Assembly (NCBI RefSeq): GCF_008831285.2
Contig: NC_045140.1
Coordinates: forward strand, 6,816,505 to 6,880,504
Length of the DNA stretch: 64,000 nucleotides
Reading direction: 5' to 3'
From: Nymphaea colorata
Taxonomy: Eukaryota > Streptophyta > Magnoliopsida > Nymphaeales > Nymphaeaceae
Positions 1 to 11,936 of the stretch are shown here, one piece after another. The notes beneath the pieces were generated by a model that was not told the DNA's origin, ran no database searches, and saw only the letters and a program-made list of their open reading frames with translations. Positions within the stretch are counted from its first letter, which is position 1. Each line of letters starts with the position of its first letter. Made by a program: the position numbers and the translations under genes.

Positions 1-454
1 AAATTTTTACATTGACAAACCCTTTATTTCAAAAAAAAAAAAGTGTTTGCACGTCCCGCGATGGTGCATCGCACGACGATGCGTCGCACGACCGCGCGTC
101 GCGATCGCGTAGCGCATCACTGTGTGATCGCATCGCGTGAAGCCGCACGCCTTTTCCCAGCGCTGGGCGCTGTTGCGCCTGGCATGCAACAGTGCCCAGC
201 CGGGGCTTGCAACAATGCAGGCCCCCTTTTCTTGCAAAAACCGCTCATTGGGGGGTGGTTTTGGTCTCTTTGGGTGGGCAATAGCCCTGCCCACACCCCA
301 AAGGGGTATTTGCATACCTAAGGGCCAATCTCACTTAGTCAAAACCTATTTTCTTTAAAAAAAAGTAAAAATAATTCAAAATTATGTGAAATTCAGATCA
401 AAACGTTGTGAAATTCAAAATATTCAAATTTTGAATTTTAGCTTCAAAATTCTC

Positions 455-462
455 TATAAATA
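455..462 (+). promoter_or_regulatory. Putative TATA box in LTR
   Basis: TATAAATA is followed about 25-40 bases later by a C-rich then pyrimidine-rich leader. The position is consistent with the U3/R boundary of the left LTR. Confidence 0.4.
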
Positions 463-731
463 CCCCCACAATCCCCCCTTGGAAAAACTTTAGTAAATTC
501 TCACTTGAGGACTTAGAGTTTTTATCTATCTTCTTTCCTCTCTCTTCATCTTTCCTTCTCACCTCTTTTCTTCTCTAACACTTGAGAGCAAGTTGCATCA
601 AGTCACAACCCTTTTGGAGGCATCATTTTGGAGCTTCAGTCAAATGGGTCTTCAAGTTAAAGTATTCATCTTCCCTAAATCATTCTCATTAGATGTATGT
701 AATCAATATTTCACCTCTTTCTTTCTCTCCT

Positions 732-1428
732 CATGGTCAAAAGAGATAGTTTTCACTCTCTATTTTAGAGTCAAAAGACTATGCTCGAGAGCACTGGGAG
801 CATGAAAAAATGAGATGGTATTTCATTTTATGGTTGAATCATGTTCTTTCTTTTATGGAATATAGCATTGTTTAGCTTATTCATCTCCTCTCTACCTTAT
901 TTTCCCATGGCCATATAAGATAGTCCTAAAAACTTTATTTTAAAGTCAATAGGCTATTCTTAAGTGCACCAGGAGCATATGAAAGTGAAGTGATATTTCA
1001 TTTTATGTTTGAATCATGTTATTTCATTTCTTGAATATAGTTTTATTGTGATGCTTTTCTTTTCTCTCTTCGTTGTTTCCCCATGGCCATATGCGATAGC
1101 TCTCAATCTCCATTATAGAGTCAAGAGACTATGTTCAAGTGCACCGGGAGTATAAGACTAGATGTTATTTCATTTTACGATTACATAATGTTCTATCTTT
1201 TATTGAATATAGTTTTGTTTTGATGCTTTTTCTTCTCTCTCTTCTTCATCTCCCAATGGTCATATGAGATAACTTTCGGTCTCTATTTTAGAGTAAAAAA
1301 GCTATGCTCGAGTGCACCGAGAGCATGAGAAGATGATGTGATATTTCATTTTACGATTGAATCATGCTATCTCTCTTTCCTTAAATATTGCTTTGTTTCA
1401 AGATATTATGCATGTATAGTTACTTGGT
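732..1428 (+). repeat. Four tandem units of about 175 bp inside the left LTR
   Basis: Diverged units begin at 732, 906, 1082 and 1255 with a CATGGYCATA-like start. Each contains a block resembling TCTATTTTAGAGTCAA, then a GTGCACCGGGAGCAT-like block, then ATTTCATTTTA. The spacing is 173-176 bases. The related LTR at 6258-10149 has only one such unit, near 8291. Confidence 0.75.
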
Positions 1429-1977
1429 TTTTCATTTCTATATGAACGCATGACAAGAATGAGAGTATGGTTTGTGACTTTTTATTTTTATGATAATTTT
1501 TGAGGTTGGGACTTGTCCAACCTAGAGAAAACCCTCACGAATATGTACATGTTAATATCTATTTGCATGTCATTTCACGTTAGTTTCCTTTTAATCATCA
1601 TATTATGAACCCTAATGAGCATCTTATCGTGTGATTTGAGTTTCTTCCATACCCAAAGGTGGAAGAGACATATTCCCTTGCAACCAATAAAATAACTATG
1701 TTTTATGTTTATAATCATGTTTTTCAAATTATTTTCAAAAGAACCCTTTTAATGTAGCTTTGAAGACTTAGCTTAGGCTCTTGCATGAGTCCAAGCTCTC
1801 TTTCGGCCTACATCAAACTTGAAGTCAGTTGTTTTTAAATCATTTCTTCACTTCTAATCTCATGAAGACACGTATGTATATACATGTTATATACATATAT
1901 GTGCACATTATGATTCTTTTTATTTTTTTCTCTCTATGTTTTCACATTCTATTTTACAAATTTTATACATATGAATG

Positions 1978-1980
<3 letters not shown>

Positions 1981-2026
<46 letters not shown>
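1981..2026. repeat. (AT)n microsatellite
   Basis: This is an uninterrupted AT dinucleotide run of 46 bases within the left LTR. Confidence 0.95.
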
Positions 2027-2029
<3 letters not shown>

Positions 2030-2299
2030 TGTGCTACTTTCCCTCTCAAGAATCTTTTATGTTTCTTTTCAAGTCAAATGTCTTCATTATATGTGTGTGT
2101 GTGTGTATTTCTCTATTTTTTTCCTCTAAAATCTCTCCTTCTATTCAAATCAATGTTATTTTTACAAACTTTTATATATGCATACATGTGATAGTATATA
2201 CACATGTATGTGCATCTTCTCTATCTCCCTCTTTTTCTCTCTTTCTTTTGAAAGTTTCATTTTCTTTCTCTACTTGAATTCAAACCTCATTTTCATAAA

Positions 2300-2332
<33 letters not shown>

Positions 2333-4494
2333 TTCTTTTAAATCTTTGATTTTGTGATTTTCAAGATCTCTCTCTTTCTCTCATTTTCTATATTTTCTTA
2401 TGATCAAGTATCTCATCTTTTACATTCTTTTGAACATTTTTCTTCTCCAAGATCATTTTCATTTACCGACTTCACTAAGACCGCAACTCAAGTAATGACC
2501 CAATATTGGATTTATGCTTCATGGTCTACAACCTCAATCTAATTTCAAAAAGTTTTCTTTTTTTGTAAAAATGTTTATGTTAAATATAAGACAAAAAATC
2601 TTAGATGTATGTTGTGATAGGAATGCCTTTAGATGTATGTTGTGATATGAATATTTTACTTTCTTCCAATCATATAGGATCAATGCATTTATGCATTCAC
2701 CTCTATTTAATATCACAAATGAGTACAATCACATCTCTAAACTAATTTAAGCAAGATGAGATAGAGCTCTAACTAGGTAGTAACCGAATTAGAGCACAAA
2801 TCTCAAACCTACTTAAAGTCTTAAGAGAACACTAAAATGACTTCAAATAATTTACCAAACTTTCCAAATGATAATACAAAGATTTCCCAATTCTAGCTTT
2901 CCCTAAAATATTTCACATTCTCAAGTAATTCTTCAAGAATCTTTTCAAAAGCTTGAAACATCAAACTTTCAATATTTTTCTCAAACATTACACCGCGTGT
3001 AGAATGAAAAAGATGATCAAGCCAAAATTAAATGCATCAAAGATAAACATAGCCATTGGGTTGATTACCCCCGATAAAGGCGCCGGGAATGGTCGATCCT
3101 CGTACCGACGGGCGAATCCCTTTCTCTCTCATTTTCAAATCTCATTTTTCTGGAGCATTCCAAAAACCAATAATTTTGGGGATGCGAACAAAGATGCATG
3201 AGACCTTCTTCGCATGATTGATACCTCGATTCCTAAGTAGAAATGAAAGATATTTATATTATTTGTGAGTTCTCAATTGTATTTCTTAAATAATTACCTA
3301 AATTATCACCTGATTGCGAGGCTGAATTTGTTATTGAACTTATGCTGGGAACTCAATCTATCACTCCTTAAAGAATGGCTTCTGCTATGTTAAAAGAGTT
3401 GAAAGTTCAATTGCAAGAGTTGGTGAAAAGGAAATTTCTTTGGCCTATCATGTCGCCATGAAGTGCATCAATATTGTTTGTAAAGAAGAATGACAATATG
3501 AGATTATATATTGATTATAGACAACTAAATAAGGTGATTGTGCATAACAAGTACCATTTACCTCTCATTGATGATATGTTTACTCAACTTAAGGACGTTT
3601 GAGTTTTTCCAAAATTGATTTGAGATCTGGGTACTACCGATTGAAGATTAAAGAGTCAGACATGCCTAAGACTGCCTTTTGGACTTGTTATGGGCATTAC
3701 TAATTTCTTGTAATGCCATTTGGTTTGACAAATGCCCTTGCAGCCTTTATGGACTTGATGAATATGGTATTCAAACCATATCTGGATCAATTTATAGTTG
3801 TTTTCATAGATGATATTCTCAACTATTCAAGAAGTAAGGAGGAACATAACAAACATCTTAGGATTACCTTATCATTTCACTGTTGAGACCAAATAAGTTG
3901 TGTACTAAATTTAGCAAGTGTGAATTTTGGTTGAATAAGGCTACCTTTTTGGGCATGTTATTTCAAGTAGAGACATCAGTGTAGATCCATTGAAGGTAGA
4001 GGTAATTCTTAGTTGGGAGAGAGCCACTTCTCCTACAGTTCTTGGGCTTATCTGATTATTATAGAAGGTTTATAACAAAATTTTCTATCATTGCCTCTCC
4101 TTTAAATTTGTTAACCAAAAAGAATGTTAGGTTTGAGTAGAATTTGACTTGTGAGAAAAGTTTTGAAGAACTGGAACAAAAACTTACATTTGCCCCAGTA
4201 CTTGCTTTGCATGAAGAAAGAGTTGGGGTTGTCGTATACAATGATGCTTCTTAGAAGAGGTTATGTTGTGCTAAAATGCAGAATAATAAGGTGATTGCCT
4301 ATGCATCCTCACAACTGAAAAGGCAGGAAGAAGTTATCGTATATATGGTTTAAAATTGGTAGTTTTAGTCTTCACTTTGAAGATTTGGAGACATCACTTG
4401 TATGGCAAAAAGTGTCAGATATACACTGATCATAAAAGTTTAAAGTACTTAGTTAAAAATAGTTGAACATGAGACAAATAAGTAGTTGGAATTA

Positions 4495-5442
4495 ATATAT
4501 CATTCAAAGAGAAAGATATCAAATATCTGGAGTTTCTTTTTGTATCATATATGGATGATCTGATCCGCAAGGACCATGGTTGGGAATTGCTTGATCGTGT
4601 TTCTCCGAGGAAGAAGCGAAGCATAATCAATTTGAATTCAGAATAGCTATTTGAAATCTTAGCGAAACACTTGATTTGTTATCTCGCGTTTGCTTTTCGT
4701 GAAAAAATACCAATTGAAGTGGAGGATTTCCTCAAACAACAAGGAGTTGAGACAACTCTTCCATCACATTATATTGAGCATGTTTCCCATCTCTTCTCAA
4801 AAAACAAGTGGGATGATTGTGCTCAATCTCATATGTGGCAATTCCACCATGATCTCTTCATTAGTTGGGGGAAGAATCAGCACAAATCAGTTTTTTTGAG
4901 GAACGTATTGAAAGAGAATTTGATTTGGTTAGACAATATGTGGTTGGTAAACAAGGATCGGTTTTTCAGCAAGGTACAAAATGTATTATCAAATATTCAA
5001 TATGATTTCATACGATCTATTTTTGTTCAAGTAACAGATTCTAGTCAATTGAAAGGATCTTATGATCAATCCAAACTGAACTTCAATGTCATTAGCAATG
5101 AGAATTCATAATATCACACATTGATCAATCAAACAGACATTCAACAACAAAAAGAAAGATTGATTCTTTTGATCCTTCCTCTCTTCAAAGGAAACGATAA
5201 GAGATAGAATGAGATTGATTCCTGAAATACCATTTTTGATATTCCTCAATGTCCTGGCTGTTCACATAATGTGAAAAGAAGATGAATAATCATCTGTTTC
5301 TAAAAAAAAATCGAAAAATTTCTTGGGAATCCTTCGAGATCAAATCGTTCTTTTTTCTCTGATAGATGGTCAGAAATGCATCTGGTTTCGAATGCTACTA
5401 AGAGGTTCGCTAGAGATCAAAAATTGTTGAAGAAACAACAAG
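4495..5442 (+). pseudogene. ycf2: Nuclear insert of plastid DNA: ycf2 fragment
   Basis: The translation matches a middle section of plastid Ycf2, the very large essential plastid protein. Recognisable stretches are [55 protein letters not shown] and [14 protein letters not shown]. Further blocks on the same strand correspond to the downstream Ycf2 region ending at LLKKQQDV (5442). The longest open stretch, 4671-5111, is only 146 codons of a protein more than 2000 residues long, and stops and frameshifts break the rest. Both flanks are Gypsy RNase H sequence, so the segment was inserted into the retroelement. Passage through the mitochondrial genome cannot be excluded. Identification is by recall of the Ycf2 sequence, with no alignment run. 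Confidence 0.88.
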
Positions 5443-6252
5443 ATGTGGTTAGAATTCATTAATGATTGTGATTGCACTATTGATTACCACTCTCGCAAGA
5501 GTAACCACGTGGTAGATGCTTTGGGTCGAAAGAATTTGTGTACTATTGCTTATATAAAGGCAACATGGCCTACCAAATCTGCTCACTTCTTAGCCATCAA
5601 GAGGAAAGCCACTATTGACAAGCTAGCACAATTGTTTCTGGAAGAAATTGTTAGATTTCATGGTAACCCAGTGTCGATAGCGTTTGATCAAGGTCCTCGC
5701 TTCACTTCTGAATTTTGGCCTTGTTTGCATGTAGCCATGGGAACTAAATTGAGGTTCAATACAACCTTCCATCCACAAACAAAATGGCAATAAAAAATAA
5801 CGATTCAAACACTAGAGCATATGTTATGTCTGTGTATTAGAGTCTCAAGGCTCATGGGATGTATACCTATCTCCAGTAGAATTTGCATATAACCGTAGTT
5901 TCCATGTGAGGCACTTTATGGTAGAAAATGCCAGACACCAGTATGTTGGGATGAAGTAGGTGAAATGAAACTCCTAGCGCCAGAACTCGTACAGATTACT
6001 ACAGATAAATCATGCAAAATATGAAGGTAGCTTAGAAGCAAGGAAAAAACTATGCAGACAAACGGCGCAGAGACCTTCAATTGGAAGTGGGAGACAAAGT
6101 TCTTCTCAAGGTGTCACCTTGGAAAGGAGTAGTTAGATTTGGGTAGGGTGCTAAACTCAGTCCAAGAGATATTGGACCACATGACATTTTAAAATTAGAG
6201 TTGTTGGCTATCGATTACAGTTGCTTGTCGAACTCAATAAAACTCATGATGT

Positions 6253-6257
6253 GTTTT
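6253..6257 (+). repeat. Left target-site duplication GTTTT
   Basis: GTTTT lies directly before TGTTAACA, the first bases of the inserted LTR, and is repeated at 10150-10154 after its last base. Confidence 0.7.
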
Positions 6258-7003
6258 TGTTAACACCTCAAATTTTTCCAAAAAAGAAATCAATATTTTA
6301 TTATTCGGATTTAAATCCTGGACCCAAAACAAGTTAGCGCTTGGTCTATCCAAAGTGAATCTTCAAACCCATGTCTTTCTACCCAAACACGAATTCAAAA
6401 CTCAACCTTAGACGTAAGAGTTAAATCCAGAACCCAAACCCACACTTCTTTTGGGTTGGATCAGTGTAAATGGGTCGGGAATAAACCTTAACTCGACCCA
6501 TTTACATTTTTGTATCACCCGGTTTCTTGGTGAACCAGAATGAAACCACCGAGTCAACGACATGGGACGACCGACTGAACCAGGTCGACCGTTCAACTCC
6601 CACGCGCAAGGAAGATGGCATGCAACATGCTTCCACCGTCTCTACTACTTCCAGCGTCTGCACGAGGTACCGACAGGAGACGGCAGGCGACCTCACAGGG
6701 AGTTGTTGGGCATGCATTCTCGCCTGGCCACCACTGCAAGGGGCAGAGTCCCAACGACACACCAGCAGCAACAGGAGTTGGCGTACGACAGCCCCTGTCC
6801 CTCGACGCTCGTCTTCCAATGGGCTGCACGAGCTTCAGGCATGCAGCAGCAGGTGGCTTTGGAGATTTCCAACAAAAGGTGTGGGAGACCAGTGAGTAGC
6901 CGCAGACCACCACCGGAAGGTAGTGTGGATCTCTGACACATGGCGTGGGCAGCAACCATCATTTGGTCGGACAGGCAGCACGTGAGCCAGACCTTTCTTC
7001 TTC

Positions 7004-7010
7004 TATAAAA
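7004..7010 (+). promoter_or_regulatory. Putative TATA box in the inserted LTR
   Basis: TATAAAA lies about 750 bases into the LTR, a plausible U3/R boundary. Confidence 0.35.
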
Positions 7011-9528
7011 CCCATTGTCGATTGTAAATTGAGGCGCTTTTCGATCTACCTTGAAAAACTAAGGATCACCATAGCAATCCATGATCGATTTTAGCACCAA
7101 TCGACTCTGTCCTTCATTTGGAAACAACTCTCTATTTCCTGGCGAGAAGACTCTCTAGTAGATCTGTTTAAACGCCCACCGCTTGTTACTTCAGTAGTCT
7201 TTCACCCTCCCAAAGCTCAGACCAGATCATTTGCCTCCTGCAGTTTCAAAGGAGCCCATGCTCAACTGGTACCATGACTTCCGCCAGTCGAAATCAACAA
7301 AACTCCTGCCGCCAGTCTAACCCCTACAGTAACCCTCCCCTGTTCGCATGAAGGAGGGAACAACAGCTGTTCAACAAGGTGGCGTTGTCACCTCCAATTA
7401 CCAATTACTGTAAAATTGCACAGTCTGAATCATCGAAGTGTTACGATTCCAACACGCTGGAGCTCGACTGGAGAAGTGGTCGGAGTCAGTCGGAATCGCA
7501 AGTTTTTCAGTCCCCTATTTTTGTAACTATTGTCCCTGCCACTGCAAAATACAACTATGTTCAAAAATGCCATATCTTCGGATCCTGATATTGGATAATT
7601 ACTAGAGTAGGCTTTTCATCTTTCTGACTCCCGCACTGTTCCAACAAGCCATAACACATACACATCCGAGCTGAGAGCAGAAATCTGTAGATCTGCAAAG
7701 CAGGCTCTCTCTCTCGATAGACCCAGCCTGTGAAGCTGCGACAGCCGCAGGAACAGTCTCTGTTTTGCGGCCTTTGCCAGCTGCTTCAGTCACCGGTTCA
7801 CTCTCTCGCTAGTTCCATTACATTCCTAACTTCTCCACCTTTCCAACGAGCCCAGGCACGTCTGATTCTGACATCTGAATCAACCGCATCAGTTCATGGA
7901 AGCAGCACCCGATCTGTGGCTGTCTCAGGCGAGAACCAAAGCCTCGTGGGTCTTGGTGGCTGAATCATTCCAGCATCTTTCAGTTGACCAATCCTCTGTA
8001 TTGGTCTGTGTCTGGTAATCAAATCTGCCACTTTTCCAACTGATTTGTGCCCTGTTGAAGAGCATTAACTGTTGTATTCTTGGTTGCACAATTGAGAGGA
8101 AGAGGAGCTGAACTTACGGTGTACCCTGCTGCTTCTCAAGGCGCTGCTTTTCTAGCAATATCCCTAGTCACCGATGACCGCCCTAAGATCGTCCGAAGTA
8201 AGAGTTCCGCTTCTAAATCATTCTCATTAGAGGTACGTGACTAATTTCTCATTTCATTTCTTTTCCTTATTTCATTTATTCTTCATCTCCCCATCGCTAT
8301 ATGAGATAGCTCTCAAATCTCTCTTTTAGAGTAAAAAATCTATTCTTGAGTGCACCGGGAGCATGAGATGATATTTCATTTTATGATTGAAGTATGTTCT
8401 CTCTTTTGCTTGAATGTCGCTTTGTTTTAAGATATTGTTCATGCATAGTTGCTTAATTTTTCTTATTTATATATGAATGCGCAGCAAGAATGACAGTGCG
8501 GCTTGAGATTTTATCTTTATTCTTATGTTAATTTTTGAGGTTGAGATTTGTTCAACTTGAAAAAACCCTCACGAAGATGTACATGCTAATATGGATCTTT
8601 ATGTCATTATTGCGTTTAGTTTCCTTTTTAACACCTAATTAGGAACCTTAATGAACACTTTATCATGTGGTTTGATTTCCTTTCATACCCAACGGTGGAA
8701 GATATTCCCTTGCAACAAACAAGATAATAATATTTTATGTTAATATAAAATCATGCTTTCCAAAATATTTTCGAAAGAACCTTCTTTATGGAGACTTAAC
8801 TTAGGCTCTTACATGAGCCCAAGCTCCCCTCCGGCCTACATAAAAGTTGAAGTCGGGTATTTTAAGTTATTTCTTGATTTTCAATCTAATAAAGACACAT
8901 ATGTATATACATGTTATATATGTATATGTGCACATGATGATTTTCTTCATCATTCTCTTACATTTCCACATTTTATTTTGTAAATTTTCATATACAAAAG
9001 AATTCATATATATATATGTGTTCTATTTTCTCTCTCTAAAATCTTTATGTCTCTTCAAATCAATATCATTTTCCTTTTAAAATTTCATATATGTGTATAT
9101 GTGATAGTATGTAGTATGTACCTGTATATGTGCATCATTCTCTATCTTTCTTTCTTTCTTTCTTCCTTTTAAGAGTTTTCTTTTCCTCTCTATTTAAATT
9201 AAGATTCCATTTTCAAAAGCTTATACATATGTACATACATATAAAGATACGTATCTCTCCCTCTTTTAAAATCGTTCATTTAGTGATCTTCAAAATATCT
9301 TTCCCTTTCTCTTTCTCCATATTTATCTTGTGATTAAGTCTTTGTCTTTTCCATTCTTTTGAACATATTTTTCTTCCAAGATCATTTTCATTTACCAACT
9401 TCACCAAGACCAAAACTCAAGTAATGACCCAATATTGGATTCATGCTTGATAGTCTATAATCCCAATCCATTTTCAAAAACTTCTCCATCTTTATAAAAA
9501 TATTTATGATAATTATGAAAACAAAAAT

Positions 9529-9614
9529 CTTAGATGTATGTTATGGTAAGAATGCTTTTAGATGAATGTTATGGTAAGAATGCATTTAGATGAATGTTAT
9601 GGTAGGAATGTTTT
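9529..9614 (+). repeat. Three 28-bp units in the inserted LTR
   Basis: The motif TTAGATGWATGTTATGGTA recurs three times with a 28-base period. The left LTR has about two units of the same motif at 2600-2657. Confidence 0.8.
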
Positions 9615-10149
9615 ATTCTCTTCTAATTATATAGGATCAATGCATTCATGCATTCACACTCAATTAATATCGCTTATAATCACAAGTACCATTCCAAAGA
9701 ACTTAAGCAAGATAAGATGAAACTCTAACTAAGTAATAACCGAATTAAAACAAAATCTCAAACATACATAGTCTTAAGAGAACACTAAAATGACTTCAAA
9801 ATGATTTTCCAAGCTTTGTAGATGATATTTATAAAGATTTCTCAATTCAAACTTTCCTCAAAATGTTTTACATCCTCAAACAATTTTTCAAGAACTTTTT
9901 CAAAAGTTTAAAACATCAAACTTTCAATATTTTCTCAAACATTACACCACATATAGAATGAAAAAAATGTTTAAGCCAAAATGAAATATATCAAGCATAA
10001 TCATAGCCCTTGGATTGATTACCCCCTGTAAAGGTGCCGAGAACGGTCGATTCTCGTACTAACGAGCGAGTCTCTTTCTCTCATTTCCAAAACAAAACTC
10101 ATTTTTCTGGAGCACTCTAAAACCAAAAAAAAATTTGAGGATGTTAACG

Positions 10150-10439
10150 GTTTTATGTATCGATGTTGAGAAAATCTATTTATGATCCTACACATATGCT
10201 TAAAGAATAACCAATAAAGTTAAATGAGGATCTGACATATGTAGTGAAATCGATAGACATTATGAAATAGAAAGATTTTATAATTCAAGAAAAAACTGTA
10301 TCACTTGTAAAAATACAATGGTCCAACATGTCAGAACAAGATGCCACTTGGGAATGAGAAGATAAGATGAGATGCAGATACCTGTATGTGCTTTGTAAGC
10401 TAAATTTTGTAGATGAAATTTCTTGTAGAGGGGAAGAAT
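10150..10439 (+). pseudogene. C-terminal end of the interrupted Gypsy pol
   Basis: The sequence resumes with the duplicated GTTTT, then encodes YVSMLRKSIYDPTHML, DLTYVVKSIDIM and, near 10300-10380, SLVKIQWSNMSEQDATWE, which is the usual integrase C-terminal tail of Del/Tekay elements (VKVLW...EATWE). One stop follows the ATWE motif. The purine-rich stretch AGGGGAAGAA at about 10428-10438 is a polypurine tract directly before the LTR start. Confidence 0.8.
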
Positions 10440-11936
10440 TGTTACGCCCGTAAGTTTTAAAAAGAAGCTGTTTAGAACTCAAAGAATTCTTTCTTTATGG
10501 GTCAATTTTGTAAAACTCAAAGAGGGGAGGGTTTTATCACATGAGCTATGTTCTCCTCTTTCTTTTAGGAAAACGAGAGAAGGGAAGAGAAAAAGCTGAA
10601 GAACGAGAGAATAGATGAGGAAAAAAGGGGGCAGACGAGATATTGAGAAATAGAGGAAGAGAAGAATGATAGAGAAGGTAAGGTAATTTAAATTTCAAAT
10701 TTTGGTTCAAGTAGATGTACATATTCGAGGTTTAAATGTCTGCTTGTTAATTTCTGATAGAGGAATCTGATTCTTGTCAGTTTTAGCATGTGATTTATGA
10801 TGGGATTGATATGTCATGTCTTTAGAGGATTGAAGGGGATATACGGTTGAGCTTTTGAGGGCTGTTTCTCTAAATCCAAGAATGGATGTTGAGAATGAAT
10901 TATTGAGTGTAGAATGCTGAGAAAAGAAAGAAATTCAAATTTTGTGTTATTCTTCAATAAGGCTGCAGCTGTATGGGTTCTTGTTGGGTCCTAATCAAGG
11001 TTAATTGAGGATAAGAAGGGGGTTTTCAAAATCGTGTATGAGTTGTCCTTGTTTGGGCAGCATGTTTGATGAGTTATAGTTGGTGAGGCTGCTGGTCGTG
11101 TAAGAGACATAGGTTATGGTCCTTCATGAATAATGCTAATTGCCTTTATTATCTATTTGTTTAGGTGGGTTGGATCACGAAAATGTACCCAAGGGTGTGC
11201 CCGAAGAACATACTAAATAGTGTTTTGTTGTTCGGTGAGCAGATTTTAGTATAACTTCTTTAAAGCATGTGTGCTGGTTTGCTTAAACTGCTATAGAATT
11301 GATGGTTATGTTTTAGTATGAAATAGATTGTTAGCACAACAGTATTTTAAATATCTAGTTATGAGATAGTTACTTATTTGCTTGTTATAAAATGGAAATG
11401 ACAAGTTTATGAGAGTGTTAATAAAACTTTTCAGCAAGTCTCTATCGTGACTAGCCGCAAAGGGCTGCCTAATGGTGGTGACCAAGAATAGCCTACAAAG
11501 GGTGAGGAGCAAGTCTTCTATAAAAAAAAAAGAACAAAAAAGGTAGTCACTAGTTGCAAGATTCCATGAAAGACCAAGTCCTTCAAGTGTGGGACCTCAA
11601 GTGGAGAGCAAGTCTTTTTTGAGGTGATAGAGTGAACTTAAGCAAGAAAGTTACATGAGAAAGTTCATTATGCTTGAAAGTTGCATATGTCAAGATATCT
11701 CTTAATTATTGTAGTTTGTATTTGTTTTCAACGATTATCAGTTTATAATGTAGTGCTCGTTGAGTCATTAGGTCTCATCCTTTGAACTTTTTCTTTTTCA
11801 GCTGAGCAAGATAGTAGTTATGAGCAGGCAGCTAAGCATCATTAGATTTCAGCCTCTGGGTTCCCACTGTGATAGTAGAAATTAGATTCATGTTATTGCT
11901 TGTGTTGCTTAAATCATGTAGAAGGTAGCTGTTACA
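10440..11936 (+). mobile_element. 3' LTR of the Del/Tekay-like element
   Basis: It starts TGTTACGCCCGTAAGTTTT directly after the polypurine tract, the common start of this LTR class. It contains a long AG-rich leader at 10560-10680. The end is uncertain; CTGTTACA at 11936 is the best CA-ended candidate, giving about 1.5 kb. The matching 5' LTR lies outside the window or has been removed. Confidence 0.55.

Larger units (their letters stand above)
1..3190 (+). mobile_element. Long LTR of a Ty3-type retrotransposon (left copy, truncated by window edge)
   Basis: This is non-coding sequence related to 8270-10149 over most of its right part, with shared blocks such as the end of each copy near 3060-3190 and 10020-10149. 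It ends in GCGAACA at 3190, a CA terminus, next to the decayed Gypsy pol that resumes at about 3196. A TATAAATA box at 455 followed by a pyrimidine-rich leader fits an LTR promoter. AT and GT microsatellites lie at 1981-2026, 2092-2106 and 2302-2330. No primer-binding site or coding sequence of its own follows at 3191, so it is either a solo LTR or the 3' LTR of an element lying to the left. The first 650 bases are not obviously similar to the second copy. The LTR identity is inferred from the structure of the second copy. Confidence 0.6.
3196..6257 (+). pseudogene. Decayed Ty3/Gypsy pol (RT, RNase H, integrase), interrupted
   Basis: Translating across many stops and frameshifts gives, in order: the segment leading into RT (LPKLSPDCEAEFVIEL near 3290); RT motifs [12 protein letters not shown] (about 3500) and the catalytic FIDDIL (about 3808); the RT-RNase H connection (GHVISSRDISVDPLKVE, about 3955); RNase H (YNDAS at about 4237, IYTDHKSLKYL at about 4420); then, after a plastid insert, [15 protein letters not shown] and VVDALGRK at about 5445-5530. 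Integrase core sequence TKSAHFLAIKRKATIDKLAQ and FDQGPRFTSEFW follow at 5570-5720, and the integrase C-terminal region ends with THDVF at 6254. The order and motifs match plant Del/Tekay chromoviruses. There is no intact frame; it is a relic that hosts later insertions. Confidence 0.85.
6258..10149 (+). mobile_element. Solo-LTR-like element (3.9 kb) inserted in the Gypsy integrase
   Basis: It begins TGTTAACACC and ends GATGTTAACG, so the termini are TGTTAACA and a one-base variant of the same palindrome, as in LTR ends. A 5-bp duplication GTTTT flanks it, and the interrupted integrase reading resumes exactly at 10150 with FYVSMLRK and YDPTHML. A TATAAAA box lies at 7004-7010. The right part (8270-10149) is homologous to 1240-3190. 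I see no protease, RT or integrase inside, so this reads as one very long LTR left by LTR-LTR recombination rather than a complete element. LTRs of several kilobases are known in Tat/Ogre-type plant elements. Short open frames inside (for example 6527-6955 and 7730-7963) have no family resemblance. Confidence 0.7.

Noticed and set aside
1829-2277. Open frames rich in Y, I, F and S
   Set aside because: They run through AT and GT microsatellites in LTR sequence; the composition explains them and no family motif is present.
4671-5111. Considered as a new plant gene of 146 codons
   Set aside because: The peptide is a degraded piece of plastid Ycf2, and ycf2-like sequence continues on both sides beyond stops.
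6502-6962. Six overlapping frames on both strands in a GC-richer patch
   Set aside because: They lie inside the U3 part of the nested LTR. Several frames are open at once, as expected from base composition, and none resembles a protein family.
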